DNA of 64,000 nucleotides from Phlebotomus papatasi (lineage: Eukaryota; Arthropoda; Insecta; Diptera; Psychodidae): the NCBI RefSeq assembly GCF_024763615.1, contig NC_077222.1, forward strand, positions 25,544,001 to 25,608,000, written 5' to 3'. Of the stretch, positions 11,425 to 22,900 are shown piece after piece (positions within the stretch are counted from its first letter, which is position 1; each line of letters opens with the position of its first letter). The position numbers were made by a program, and so were the translations under genes. The notes beneath the pieces are model-generated. The model searched no databases, had not been told where the DNA came from, and saw only the letters and a list, made by a program, of their open reading frames with translations.

Positions 11425-12665
11425 CCTACACTGGTAAAAATAAAAGGGTAAAATTGATCCAACTGATAAAAGAGATGGCAAAGCGTCCCAGCTTTGCGGA
11501 ATGCTCGTACTCACGAGATAGAGCTCACTGTGAATTAGCTTTTTGCATAATCTTTTGGAATAACTGATTTACTAGAGATCAAATTGATTCATAAATCACA
11601 AAAGCATTTGAAAATCAAAAAATCGGTACTTAAACGATTCATTATCGATGAAGACCGATGCAGCCGGGTTCTAATTTGCAATACTTTTCTAAAAACTCCA
11701 AATTTAACCAAAAAGAAAAATGAGCCTTCCAAAGTATTTGACCTTTGACCTTCAATAATTCAAAATGGCGAATTTTCCGGTCATAGGTATGTTTGGGCGA
11801 AATATTCGCCAGAACCAGCCCTAAAACATATCCAAAAATCATTGAAAAAGCTTGGGCCAATTTTGAGAAAAATTGAAAAAACATTATTTTTAGGGAATAG
11901 GGATGTAAAATTATTCAAAAATCGGTACTTAACCGGTTCCTTACCGATGAAGACCGATGCAGCCGTGTTCGACATTGCGGTGCCTTTCCAAAAAATCCAA
12001 ATTTAACCAAATCGGTTGAAAAATGAGCCTTCCAAAGTGGTTGAACTTTGACCTTCAATAATTCAAAATGGCGAATTTTCCGGTCATAGGTATGTTTGGG
12101 CGAAATGTTCGCCAGGACCAGCTCTAAAAAAATCCAAAAATCATTGAGAAAGATTGGGCCAATTTTTTGCAAAATTGGTAAAACTTCATTTTTGACCTAT
12201 TTTTGAGGGATACGGAACGTACGAAAGGGGAGAGGGGAAAGTAAAGAGGTTGGGTACGAGATAATGTCATTTAAGAAGGGGTCATCGAAGACCGGAAGTC
12301 GATATCTCTCACCGTTTAAGCTCCAGAACAGTGAGAAGTTGAAAAAAAGTCGGTTATATAACTGCTCTCTCTTTGAGTTCGAGCAGTAAAATGAAAGGAT
12401 CACAGAGGATCCTTTGAAAGTGTCCCTGTTTTGACTTATTTATCTCCGGAATAAACTATTAAAAACAGTGATAAAGTCATCTTTGGCGTTCGCTCAGACT
12501 AGAGAAATATGGTATCAGTAATAAGTTCGAGATTAAGCATAATCTAACTCGATAAATTTGCATACAAAATTTCAAGAGACACTATAGTGATCCATTCAAA
12601 GGTTCAAATATGATCCATCCTTTCGAAAAGGATCAATTTGACCCTTTTATTTTTACTAGTGTAGT
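11425..12665. mobile_element. Composite element bounded by CTACACTGGTAAAAATAAAA tips
   Basis: The left tip (11425-11460) and right tip (12625-12665) are inverted copies over more than 35 bases, differing by few bases, and belong to the foldback family at 4833-5002. Instead of a short loop, this copy holds about 1.15 kb of other repeats: a SINE-like head, then two tandem copies of a 300-bp unit, then a purine-rich stretch and a GAAGACCGGAAGTCGATATC segment. It either captured a repeat or was split by insertion of one. Confidence 0.7.
11465..12413 (-). repeat. SINE-like interspersed repeat with internal 300-bp duplication
   Basis: It contains the tRNA-like head (TTTGCGGAATGCTCGTACTC on the + strand). 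A 300-bp unit is then repeated in tandem (about 11618-11917 and 11918-12180), each with GATGAAGACCGATGCAGCCG, CAAAATGGCGAATTTTCCGG and TATGTTTGGGCGAAAT. The tail has GACCGGAAGTCGATATCTCT and TTTGAGTTCGAGCAG. Related copies lie at 36777-37560, 41760-41995 and 30500-30850, and parts at 24800-25010 and 44100-44340. Open frames on the - strand here repeat because the DNA repeats; they are not genes. Confidence 0.65.
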
Positions 12666-13370
12666 GGTTTGTTCCACAGATAAAATCACCCTGAAATGAA
12701 ATGCGAGAATTTGCGGTGTATGATTCTGTAACACTATGACAATGTCAAATTTGTCAAACGACAAATTTTTATAGTAAATTTGGGAATAGGACAACATTAA
12801 AGCCCAGTGACTATCGAGTAGCAGAAATGGTCATTGCAAGAAGCTCTATGAAGCTTTTAGTAACTGATATGACTCGGATTTTTAATTAGTTCTTCCGAAT
12901 TTTTCGTTCGACTTTGTCATATTGTTACAGAATACCTCTACTGGTAATTGTTTGAAGACTCTTTTCACCATAAATAATGCACCCATTTCCAAGCTCTTGT
13001 TTTGGGCGTCTGACTATGCGTCCGTGGAATCATTTGCTTACCTGTTCCTTTTATAAAATTTACTTTCACTTTTATAAAATCAAGTTTCTCAAGTGGTTTA
13101 ACTAACCAAGTTTGTTTTTCTTCGTTTTATAAATATAAGTCACGCCCTCAATTCTGTATAGAGAGAGTGTGAGTAACTTTTTGATAAGCCAATAGTTCCT
13201 GTGTAAACTGAAAAGAACTGTAATTGTTTATTTGAGATATATTCAATGTTCCTTAAATAGGTATAGGTATTACTTTTAAGGAGGGCGTGGCTTAAACTTG
13301 TATTTGGGCGGAATTTAGTGAATCTTGTACCGGTTTACTTTTTTTAAATAAAACGTGCTAGTTCAATAAT
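12666..13370. other. AT-rich DNA with two GGCGTGGC motifs
   Basis: No gene is supported. GTCACGCCCTC near 13139 and GAGGGCGTGGCTT near 13281 form a spaced inverted pair belonging to the recurring GGCGTGGC motif also found near 15160-15490, 22070-22475 and 55770-56400. Confidence 0.4.
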
Positions 13371-13510
13371 CGTCGGTTGCGTCTACCTCTGTCGTATCTG
13401 CATTTCTTTTGTGTCAGCATTTCACTCAAGAGGGAACGTCTGTATTGTAGCTTGTACCGAATGCAGATACAAAACAAATGCAGATACGACAGATGTAGAC
13501 GCAACCGACG
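13371..13510. repeat. 140-bp palindromic foldback
   Basis: The left arm starts CGTCGGTTGCGTCTACCTCT and the right arm ends with its complement, with one or two mismatches over about 45 bases per arm. The arms are GC-richer than their surroundings and the loop is about 45 bases. It is probably a small foldback element; it could form a stable cruciform or hairpin RNA. Confidence 0.8.
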
Positions 13511-15045
13511 AGATATATGTCGATTTCAGAACAGGATTTAAACGGCACGAAATATAAACCTATTATTAAGTATTCTCAAAAACAAATAAGGACGTGCTTC
13601 ATATTTCCCGTTTTCCCATCCCCTGAAATTTCCGCTTGTGTGCTTAAAATCGGAAATTGCACTCATTTTTTTTATACATTTTCCATTTTCTGCTCTTAAC
13701 TTAAGTTGTATGTAAAGATGTAGGAGTGAGAAAAAGCTTCTATGTAAAGAAATCCGTTTAGCTTGACAACAGAAAGTGAAATTTCCCCAAGTTTTCTGTA
13801 TTGTAGCCAAATTTATTTTACCCATTGCAATGCAGAAAATATTTGAGGCGGAAGATGGAATCTTCACCCTGAGAATCTTTCCAACAAGTTCCAAATTTAC
13901 CCTGTCAGATGATAAATAGGAAGGAATTTTTCACTGATTTTAATCAATTGGCAGCAATTTTTCTTCATGTTGGGGAAAATTGTGAGAAAAAAGTTACGCA
14001 ATTGGGAATGGTGTTTTGTAAGAGAGAGGGAAGTTTTTCGTCTTTTACCAAAAATATTATGTTACAACCCCTCATAGAAGACAATAAAAAATTTCACCAT
14101 CTAATGGGGTGATAATAGGGGCCCCATCAATTGAGAAAATTTCGATGGATTATCACATTTGCGGAAATGTCTTCAATATTGCTGTTGGATTTATTTAAAT
14201 TGCACTTGAGATACGATATGAAAATCCTTTTAAATAGTTTATTAAGTGGATTTCAGCTTGAAATTCAATGCTTTTGTCTCTTGGCAGTATTCTTCCAGTT
14301 CCAGTATACATGTATTGTGTATCACAGGGGAGCAATTCTCACCCGATAAATGGAAGAAAGATTGCCCCAATACAAAAGCTATATATAATACTACATAGAT
14401 TAATTTCTCTCTACCTTCAACACTTCAATACAGTACAACCAATATAATCTATCTCATGCTTCATATAATTTATTCAGAGATTAAATGGTTTTCAATATAA
14501 CGAAACAAGTAAATTTATTGATATTTCTGTCTGTGGTTTGAAAAACATTTCCAGGATCGAGTAAAACAATCACCGTTTTTGAACATAACCGCAATAAATG
14601 CACGTATTTTCGGGGTTAATGAGCACGTTTATGTGGTGCATTACCTTTCAGTCAATTTGCTGATTTTCGGAGTATTTAATTTAGTGACATTATAATATAT
14701 TTTTATTGAATGCGGTAGCATAAAATTATCTTATAAAATCCTCTTTAATTGAATTGAAAAGGGCAATTAAATCTAAATGTCTAATGCAGAGAGACCAAAA
14801 CACAATTTTCATAGATAAATCTAAATAATTTTAGCAGAAACTTTATTTTTATTTATTATTTTATTCTGTGCAGAGTTCATAGCATCAAATTTTGCAAGTG
14901 CTTTTGAGACAATGGACTATTCTGAGTAAAATTACCAATTATTCTTGTTATCAAGATTACAATTTGTACTTAATTAACTGCAGTATCATATAATCAGACT
15001 GTGTTAATTTACTATTTTTAATTTATTGATATAATAAAGGTTTAA
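13511..15045. other. AT-rich intergenic DNA, nothing recognised
   Basis: Short open frames on both strands (13538-13894 -, 13909-14112 +, 14131-14349 +) carry no recognisable domain. No clear elements or RNA genes are seen. Confidence 0.4.
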
Positions 15046-15049
15046 ATTT

Positions 15050-15107
15050 CTTGTTTCCTTTATTTAGGTATAGTCCTAAGGAAACAAGGACTTATACCTA
15101 AATAAAG
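15050..15107. repeat. Hairpin with nested inverted repeats
   Basis: CTTTATTTAGGTATAGTC pairs with GACTTATACCTAAATAAAG, and inside and across it CTTGTTTCCTT pairs with AAGGAAACAAG. The two pairings are mutually offset, so alternative folds compete. It may be a remnant of a small foldback element. Confidence 0.55.
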
Positions 15108-16100
15108 TTGTTCATTTCATCTATAAAAAAAACACAATAAAGTTCTAAGAATAAATAATGTAGGCGTGGCTTTAAAAGTAACGCTCTTTAATAAATAAGA
15201 TACGTTCCTTATTGGAGTTGGTAAAATAATAAACGCAAAAATTGTTATACTTAAAAAAAATAGATATGAAAAAATGAACTTGATGGGAAGCCCACAAATA
15301 GTAGGACTGCCATGGTGTTCAAGAAACCACGCCCCTTACTATCCATAACGAGTTCTATGCAATGTTTTCACCTAAATCTTCTTATTTCTATTTTAATATT
15401 CTGTAATCGATCTGAATTTTTAAAAACAAAACAGTTTCGGAAAACTTTCAGTGACATCTAACTAGAACTATACAAATGCTATTTAGAGGCGTGGCTTATT
15501 TTTTCTATTGAATACCCAACTTCTGATGGTTCATATACCAGTTAGTATATACTACAATGTTAATTATTTTGAAATTATAAATTAATTGTTCTGTTATTTT
15601 AGGTTTTTTAGCAGATCTGAGTACTAATTAGGTATCATAAAAATTTGGCGTGATCTAAAACGGGCGTCAGACGTAAGGTATCTAACCAGACCTAAGGTTT
15701 ACCTATACGGCTTATCTTTTTTAATTACCTATCAAGCAATATTTTTGGGAAAACTTTGACTTAAGTTTAGATATTTAAAGGCAAATGATTCAACAGAACA
15801 ATTAACTTTAAACGCCCTGGCTAAATCTCCAGACTGAAACCCTCGTAAAATTATTTGAGCTAAGCTTAACAAACTTAGTACCTACCTACATTTCTTTCAA
15901 TGCTGTTTCAAGTGATAAAACAGGAGGAACTAGATTTAAATTAGTCAGATAATAAATTTTAATAGTATGATGTTCTAATTTATTTTGAAAGAAATATCGA
16001 TCGACTCACTATATTAAAGTAATTACAGTTTCATTTTATTTGGTAGCCTAGCTCCGATCTCCCTTACGAATTTAAACAATATGATTAATATTTTAAATTT
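15108..16100. repeat. Region with GGCGTGGC motifs at ~155-bp spacing
   Basis: GTAGGCGTGGCTTT near 15161, CCACGCCCCTTA near 15317 and GAGGCGTGGCTTA near 15486 are spaced about 155-165 bases apart, in mixed orientation. The sequence between them is AT-rich and diverged. No gene is supported. Confidence 0.35.
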
Positions 16101-18050
16101 TATTACTTATTTTCTAGGTTTAGTACATGAATGTACTGAACATATAATCAGAGAGGAGGGTCATAACAATGAACTGTTGTTCACTAATCACAAAGTATTT
16201 AAAGTTTTCTTCCAGGACAGAAAACTTGTTAATATTGTACTAAGACTTGTACTAAATTTCTAGGGTAGGTATTTGACAATACATATTTTTCGTGTTTTTT
16301 AGAACAAATGAGATGGAAGACAGTTTGCATAATATTGCGTTTCATCAGCACTGATTATAGTCAGTGACTAATATATAAGCGAGACACTTGTTATCCATTT
16401 AAGAAATGTAATAAAACATTTAGCACACAAATGTAGGGGAAAGCTCGCTATCTTCGGACGATTTATGCTTTGAACAATTCTTTTTTTTTCAAAGTGTTAT
16501 AAATGAATGTGGCCCATTATAATATTACATTTTATAGTCCAATGCCCCAAATTTTCAGAAAAGAACTATGGATGAAATCCATTAGGAACATAGAAAAAAA
16601 TTGAATTGTCCGAAGCTTGAGTCGTAAGAAGGTAGCGCGCTTTCCCCTACTAATCATAAAATAATAATAATAAGGGTATAGTTTACCAAAGGAGAATTAG
16701 GTCTTCTTGTGCACAAGATATTCGGGACACCAAGCTCAGTAAAGCTTACTGTATATAATTTAAAAAAAAACAAATGCCAGAAAAATTCCTGGTAATCTAA
16801 AAAGGATCCAAAGCTGGGGCATTTATAGAACGATATTGAGGCATTTGTCAATTAATTGCACTAATAACAAAATAACCAGAGTATTAATACACGAAAAAAC
16901 TCAAATTCATAAGATGTTTTGTATATTATTTCATCCTGAAATTGTAAGTCAGTTCTTTCACAAATAAATCATTTTTTTTTAGTACTAATTAGATGCAAGA
17001 TGAAAGTTAACATGCTATTTTTTGCATCATCGTAACGATTTAAAATTGTTAGTAGAAAATATGCATCCGAGAATCTGAATAACGTTAACCATTCAAAAGT
17101 TATTATGAAATATTTAGTACAGAAATGTACTAAATGTAAAATAAAAAGCGAGAAATAAATTGTTTTTCATTTTCTTTATTGTGAAGGTTTTTTTTCAAAA
17201 ACTTGTAGCAAATATCTGTGATATATATCTGATAAAATTTTCCATACGATTTTCTTAGTACTATATTATAAATATAAGTGAAATAGAAAGATAAAACATG
17301 TCACCAGTAGTGTGAAAAATCGTTAGAGAAAAGAATACACTTAATACGCTTAACCCTATTATTTATTTATAAATTCTTATAAAACTTTAAGTACTTGAAT
17401 GTACTAAATGTAAAGTCAAAAACAAAAAATAAGTAGTTTTTCATTTTTTATAGTATTTAAAGCCTTCTAAGAGAATAATTTTGTTCACGTATTTGTACTA
17501 AATATCTAAAGTAAGTATTTGATGAAACCTCATGAGTTCCTTTAGTACTAATTATGTATTTAAGATTAAGATTATTAGAAAAATAAAACGTGTCACCAGT
17601 GTAAAAAAATCTTTTAGAAAAAATATACTTTCGACATGCTTAAAGGAATTACTCATTTAAATTTTTTTAATAAAATATTTAGTACATGAAAGTTCTAAAA
17701 TTAACATAAATTCGAAGGGTCAAAGCAATGATAGACCTAATATGTTTTCAGTGTTTTTGAGCTTTAAGGAAAGCAGATAAATTAACAATTTCACTTAAAC
17801 ATTTGGTACTAAATTTCCAGTACTTTGGATGAATATAAGTCACATTAAATGCTAATTAGTGATAGATAATATAATGTAGCCCGTCATCAGTACTTAAAAT
17901 GATTAATAAAAGTTCTCCCAGTTATCCACTCGAAATGCTTAATGTTATTGATCACTTAAAAAATTTAATAGCTCTATAAGTATCATAGTGTGTATTTGTT
18001 CTAAATGTTGCTCCTGTAAAGTGTCACTGGAGCAGACAGATTTTAAGTGG
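16100..18050. repeat. Degenerate tandem satellite, ~290-bp period
   Basis: A TTTAGTACATGAATGTACTAAA-like motif recurs near 16116, 16418 (partial), 17107, 17388, 17680 and 17973. A second landmark, CACCAGT in an AT-rich setting, recurs near 17297 and 17587, and a third, TTTAGTACTAATTA, near 16977, 17252 and 17541. Offsets cluster at 275-300 bases. Units are strongly diverged, so this is an old array, interrupted by the MITE at 16433-16650. Confidence 0.65.
16433..16650. mobile_element. MITE with GTAGGGGAAAGC tips
   Basis: The left tip GTAGGGGAAAGCTCGCTATC and the right tip, its complement with a few changes (GGTAGCGCGCTTTCCCCTAC), bound 218 bp. It is non-coding and lies within the 290-bp satellite. 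Confidence 0.8.
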
Positions 18051-19630
18051 TTCTTTGAAAACGAATTTCCCGCTCCATAAGATATCATTTACCCCATTTA
18101 CTAATGTAAACATGAGAATATTTCAATATTTGATATTATTCGGTTGTGCTTCTCCATTTCCCTATTCCTAGATATTATGCTATGTTATGTACATCAAAAA
18201 TTCAATTCACACACCATAAAATGATTTATTTAATCCACATGGAATTCACTTTGCATGTGATAATAGTGAAAATAAATCTAGATTTTCACAGATGACACAT
18301 TGAGTTCACATTATTAATTTTCCACATTAAAATTATTCAAATAATTTTGCGTTGTTAGAACATATGGAGACCATGGTGCGATTGCACTATGTTAGATACT
18401 AAAATTTTGGACCAATTTGCAGGAGATGAGATAAAAAACTGACACTTTTTGCCTTAACACAGCTTTTACATTAAATGAGCGGAAATTCATGTTGTAACGA
18501 GATGATGGGACTACGGCAAAAAAGCACGATGCAATGATTATGGAAATTGAGCGCGGGAAAATGCGTGGAAATGTTTTTTTCTCGATGGTAGGGAAAAATC
18601 GTCAACGATGGGGTTAACCCCAGATGAGAATTTTGGGATTGATGATGAGCCAGAATTTAGGCCACTGACACCAAACGACGGATGAGTTTGATGCGCGTGT
18701 CAGGGAAATTTATGAAATTTTTCGCTTAAAGCCATCCCTCTAGAAAAATGCGTATTAGTTGGCATTCAATGAGCAATTAGTGGTTTTTATTCCTCATCTG
18801 AACATAATGAAAAAGCCACAAGAAAAAATAAAATTCCATATTTTTTTTTACATTCTACAATATTTTCCATATGAAATACTTTTGGTGCCAAAGTGTCGCC
18901 GAAAGATTAAAAATAACATACCCGCAACATGTGACGCTATTCAATCTCCTTCAATATCCACTCTCTCACTCTTCTTCAAAAGAATTCTACACTCAGAATT
19001 TTTCTCAAGAATTTATTTATAGTCTAAGAGACTGAGTTGAATGTAAGATGAATCTCTGTAAAATGGGAAAACTTGTTAAATATGCTATATTTTGGCACTG
19101 ACTGAGAGAAAGTTTCTTATGTACAGAAAACTTTTCCACCTAACTTTTTTTTTACACTGGGCTGTTTTTATACCGGAACTGGGAGCTTTACTCTCATTAT
19201 GTTATAGCTGTTATAGTAAATCGAATGTAGTATTTGTGTAAATACTTGAAAGTCAAAAAATATGTGTTTTGCAGTTTTGGGAAAAATATTATGGTATCAC
19301 TGGTAATTGGTGAACTTTTGCTTAAACTCAAAATTTAAAATGTTTCCCAGTACAAGTTTAATGAAAATAGTTTTATGTTTATGTTCTGTTTTCAAATGAA
19401 ATAGTATAAGCGGGAAATAGAGGTTGATTTTAAAATAAACTCTGTAGCAATAACCCTGCAAGGTTTTTTAAAACCGTAATAGATAAACATTCAAATCAAC
19501 ATAAAATTTGCATATAAGCTCATACTATGTATTTGTTTCTAGGGCAATTTGCTAAAAATCGGACCTCAAAGTCGGACTATGAAAAGTGGTTTTTGCCAGT
19601 TATTTATTAGGTGTCCTAAATTTTACCCTC
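18051..19630. other. Intergenic DNA, nothing recognised
   Basis: This includes a slightly GC-richer stretch near 18480-18740 without open frame or splice logic, and a short open frame at 18759-19022 with no domain. No elements are seen. Confidence 0.4.
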
Positions 19631-19843
19631 TAGGGTAAGTTAGGGTAATTCAGAATATGTCTAATTCGGAATTTTGAGATTTCTTCATTATTTTAAGTAG
19701 CAAAAGAAAAAAAAAATAAAGAAGTAATCGCGAGTGTAAAGAATACTTCTTCGTAGTTTTCCTTTCCCCTTTGTCTATCTGAAATACTAAAGAAATCTTA
19801 AAATTTTGAACTGGACATGATTCTGAAATAATCCATTTTACCT
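19631..19843. mobile_element. MITE with TAGGGTAAGTTAGGG tips
   Basis: The left TAGGGTAAGTTAGGGTAATT followed by CAGAATATGTC is matched by the complement of GACATGATTCTGAAATAATC followed by CATTTTACC at the right. The interior is A-rich. The same family ends are seen at 63631-63850. Confidence 0.6.
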
Positions 19844-20049
19844 TTGCTTGATTTTTACTTTATTAATGAATTTAAATATGTTATCATTTCTTTTATTTTA
19901 TGTTTTTCTTCTTTATTTTAGATATAACAATTTTAGGAAAAAAATGGAAAGGCAAATATTTAAGATACAGCTAAACTATATATATTTGTGAGCTGAAGTC
20001 GCCCTGCACTGTCCAACTTTCGGATTTTATGACTTTTGGAAAATTATTC

Positions 20050-20254
20050 TAGGGGGAAGTGGGGCACCTTTGAAATTGGGATTATTTTTAATCTATTTTT
20101 AAATAAAATTGGGCTTTATCGTGATATAATTTGGTTGCACACATAGATTGAGAAGTTATATCACGTTAAGATATGGGTCATTTCCACTTAAACATCGAAA
20201 AAAAAATCCCAATTTCAAAGGTGCCCCATTTTTAAAGGTGCACCACTTCCTCCT
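20050..20254. mobile_element. MITE with TAGGGGGAAGTGGGGCACC tips, copy 1
   Basis: The left arm has GGGGCACCTTTGAAATTGGG; the right arm has the complement, CCCAATTTCAAAGGTGCCCC. Internal GTGATATAATT and its complement also pair. A second copy, with the same internal order, is at 54371-54557. Confidence 0.8.
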
Positions 20255-20350
20255 ATGTCTCCTTTTAAAAAATTGATACCTTTCAACCCTATGAGAAATT
20301 TCCTTAATATATTATATTTTATTCAAATGGTTCTATGATTCCTCTCAAAA

Positions 20351-20556
20351 CAGAGGTGACATGATAAATGTCGATTCTAAAAAATTAAATTGATAGTTGT
20401 ACTTTCCGTACTTAATATGAATATTTAACAACAGTCGGTTCGATCAATTGTTAAATAATGTTTAAAAATAAGTAATTCTCTTAATCTAATAAATAAAGAA
20501 TTATTGATACTCGTATTATCGCTTCGAAAGCATCGAAAAGTTAAAATTCCACTCCA
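20351..20556. mobile_element. MITE with GAGGTGACATGATA tips, copy 1
   Basis: It is bounded by GAGGTGACATGATAA and an imperfect complement (AAAATTCCACTCC). The body matches the block at 52019-52253, including GTCGATTCT, the CTTAATCTAA stretch and TCGAAAAG near the right end. Confidence 0.55.
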
Positions 20557-20631
20557 GCTTTATTAATTTTCGATGAGAGTGGTTATTTGTAATTCAGCAT
20601 CAGATGTGTAACATAAACACTAGAAGAAAGA

Positions 20632-20800
20632 ACAGAGATGGAAAAGTGTCCTAGGTCCCAGCTTTGCTCGAACTCCCGAGATATTGGGGGACTTTTTGCA
20701 TGACCGTTTGGTGCTTCCTGGTCTACTAATTGATTCATAAATCACAAAAGCATTTCGAAATGAAAAATTGGTAAAAAAATCGTCATTCCATAATGTTCTG
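20632..20800 (-). repeat. SINE-like fragment
   Basis: On the + strand it reads GAGATGGAAAAGTGTCCTAG, CAGCTTTGCTCGAACTCCCG, then ATTGATTCATAAATCACAAA, the same order as at 11465-11610. The B-box-like GAGTTCGAGC lies on the - strand. The short open frame over it on the - strand is accidental. Confidence 0.5.
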
Positions 20801-20802
20801 AC

Positions 20803-21005
20803 ATAGGGAAACCTGGGGCACCACCAAACACGGGGTAGCACCAAACACTAATTTTTATTTCTAAACTACTAGGACTATCTCGATCATTTCTTCAGTGGAC
20901 AAGCATCCCTATAATGCCTAAAAATGTCTATGAAGTCGAATATCCTATTAAAAAATTGCAGTGTTTGGTGCTACCCCGTGTTTGGTGGTGCCTAAGTTTC
21001 CCCTA
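20803..21005. mobile_element. MITE with TAGGGAAACCTGGGGCACC tips
   Basis: The left TAGGGAAACCTGGGGCACCA, then CCAAACACGGGGTAGCACCA, is mirrored at the right by TGGTGCTACCCCGTGTTTGG and TGGTGCCTAAGTTTCCCCTA. The arms are about 55 bases and the total is about 203 bp. It is non-coding. Confidence 0.85.
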
Positions 21006-22060
21006 AATTAGAAGAATACAAACAGAAAAATGTAAATACAAGAAAGATAAGTAAATTACGGATTCTTAACTAACTCATTACTAACTTCAAGATCTTTCCA
21101 GAACATAAAAGTTTAACGAAACCGGTGGAGAGATAGGTCCTCTACTAAACTGGTTAAACTTCTTCAGTAAATGAGCATCAGTCAGCGTGGACGATTAATC
21201 CTCATGGAGTGAAAAATGGGTGGCATCTTCAATTCTCCAATTTCTCTCTATAAATTTTTAATTATTATTTAGGTAATCCCCCATTAGGGCTTACAATCCT
21301 CTCGTTCAATAATAACCTTTCCGATTTGAGAACTCTCTCCGGTTCAGATTTTTTCTATTGATTCGAAGGTATATCAGAGAGGACTTATCTAAAACCCCGT
21401 TGAAAGTTCAAACGTTTAAACTGACAAGTTCCACAAAATTGAGTAAGCTCATGAAAAGGACATTTCTTTGAATGAAATTGGATTGCGATCTTGCAACACT
21501 GTTATAACGTTATAAGCATTTGAAACTCATGCAAGGTTGACATTATCAATGATCCGAGCATAACTCGAAAGGGATTTCTGTTACGACTGCACTCTTCTCA
21601 TGCCTGCATTTGGACGAGCTATATATTTTTTCATTTTATTTTTGTGTTTTGTAACTTCTTATTATTTATTCGAGGGAATGCGATTTGTTGGCGATTGATG
21701 TTTCAAGAATACCGAATTTATAAATTGCGGAACAAACAGCGCTAAAGCGATGAGTACGTGAATTTGCACTTTAGCCTTCCAATAGATTTTCGAATAAGTT
21801 TGGTTTGGCTTTGAAGTGGCTTCGTCTCTTCAAAAAAATATTACTGAACAGAGCCGTACTGTTCCTTTTCACAGTGTAGTCATTTAGGAAAAAAAAAACC
21901 TTTCACAAATAGTAATGGATGCATGAACTTCTTTCCCAATTATCCTTTTAAAGATCGCGGATGACTACGTCACTTTATAAAACAAGAACAGGTTTTTGTC
22001 TATGCATGTTCTTATTAAAGTAGATCGCTTTTGCTTTATGATTGGCCCTATTAATAAGAT
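21006..22060. other. Intergenic DNA, nothing recognised
   Basis: No exon, RNA gene or inverted-repeat element could be supported in this stretch. Confidence 0.4.
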
Positions 22061-22064
22061 GATA

Positions 22065-22900
22065 AAGGGAAGCCACGCCCCTGCAAGATCATTATTTGGA
22101 AATTCATTGTATAGTTGTAGATGGGACTTTTACGAACTTTAGAGCGGAAGGAAGAGACCAGGTCTTGGGCCAGCGACATTCAGAAGACATAGGGTTTTCT
22201 TCAAACTTAATGATTTATTGGACTTGAAATTGGGCTCGTGGGTGAAGACTATAGGGCAAACACTTGGCTTCTTTAGAGCTATTTCTTCCGCAATGACGTT
22301 CGGCTCCCTTGTGCAACGGTATTCTCTCATGCTAGGTCGTCGACAATCGGTCTTTTTATCCGCCAGACGTGGGGTTCTCAATTCGCTGGTATTACGCCAC
22401 GAATCCAATGACGATAAGCGACGTCAAATCAGACGGGATAAGACTCCCATTATAAAATATAAAATTATTAGCCACGCCTTCTTGAAAGATAAGCCCACTT
22501 CTATGCATTGTTTGAATCAAAATGTTTTATTTATTATCCATTTATTATGTACGATTTCCACCCAATTAGAGGGTTATGGAGATCATACAGAATCCAGAGG
22601 AAAAACAATAATTTCTTTCCTTTGTCATATTGAGGGTCGTGGGCTATTTTACATAGGTGAGAGTCATCGGGCTCTTCCGTCATTGCTTTTGCCATAAAGG
22701 TCTCGTAAGATGGGAAATGAGTTGTTTTTCACTTATTATTTTTACCAAAGTACATACCGTAGGTGCGAATGACTTTGCACCCCTATTTTCCATAAGGTTT
22801 TCTTTAATTCTAGCTCTTAAGGATGGGATTTACAGATTGAACGTAGTAGAACGGATTGCTGAAGACTACCCTCAATTATCAGTATGAAAGAAAAGCTTAT
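22065..22900. other. GC-richer island with overlapping open frames, unrecognised
   Basis: Open frames overlap on both strands (22218-22697 +, 159 codons; 22139-22408 -, 89 codons; 22657-22887 +). The - frame reads Lys/Arg/Pro-rich (for example IAEEIALKKPSVCPIVFTHE) and the + frame Arg/Ser-rich; neither matches a family I know. GCCACGCCCC (22072) and GCCACGCCTT (22472) flank the island, so it may lie within a GGCGTGGC-type repeat. It could be a fragment of a transposon coding region. Confidence 0.25.

Noticed and set aside
11642..12172. Three - strand frames with similar protein sequence as a small gene family
   Set aside because: The similarity comes from a 300-bp DNA tandem duplication within an interspersed repeat.
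22218..22697. A 159-residue + strand frame as a host gene
   Set aside because: No recognisable domain, no splice logic, and an equally plausible overlapping frame on the other strand.
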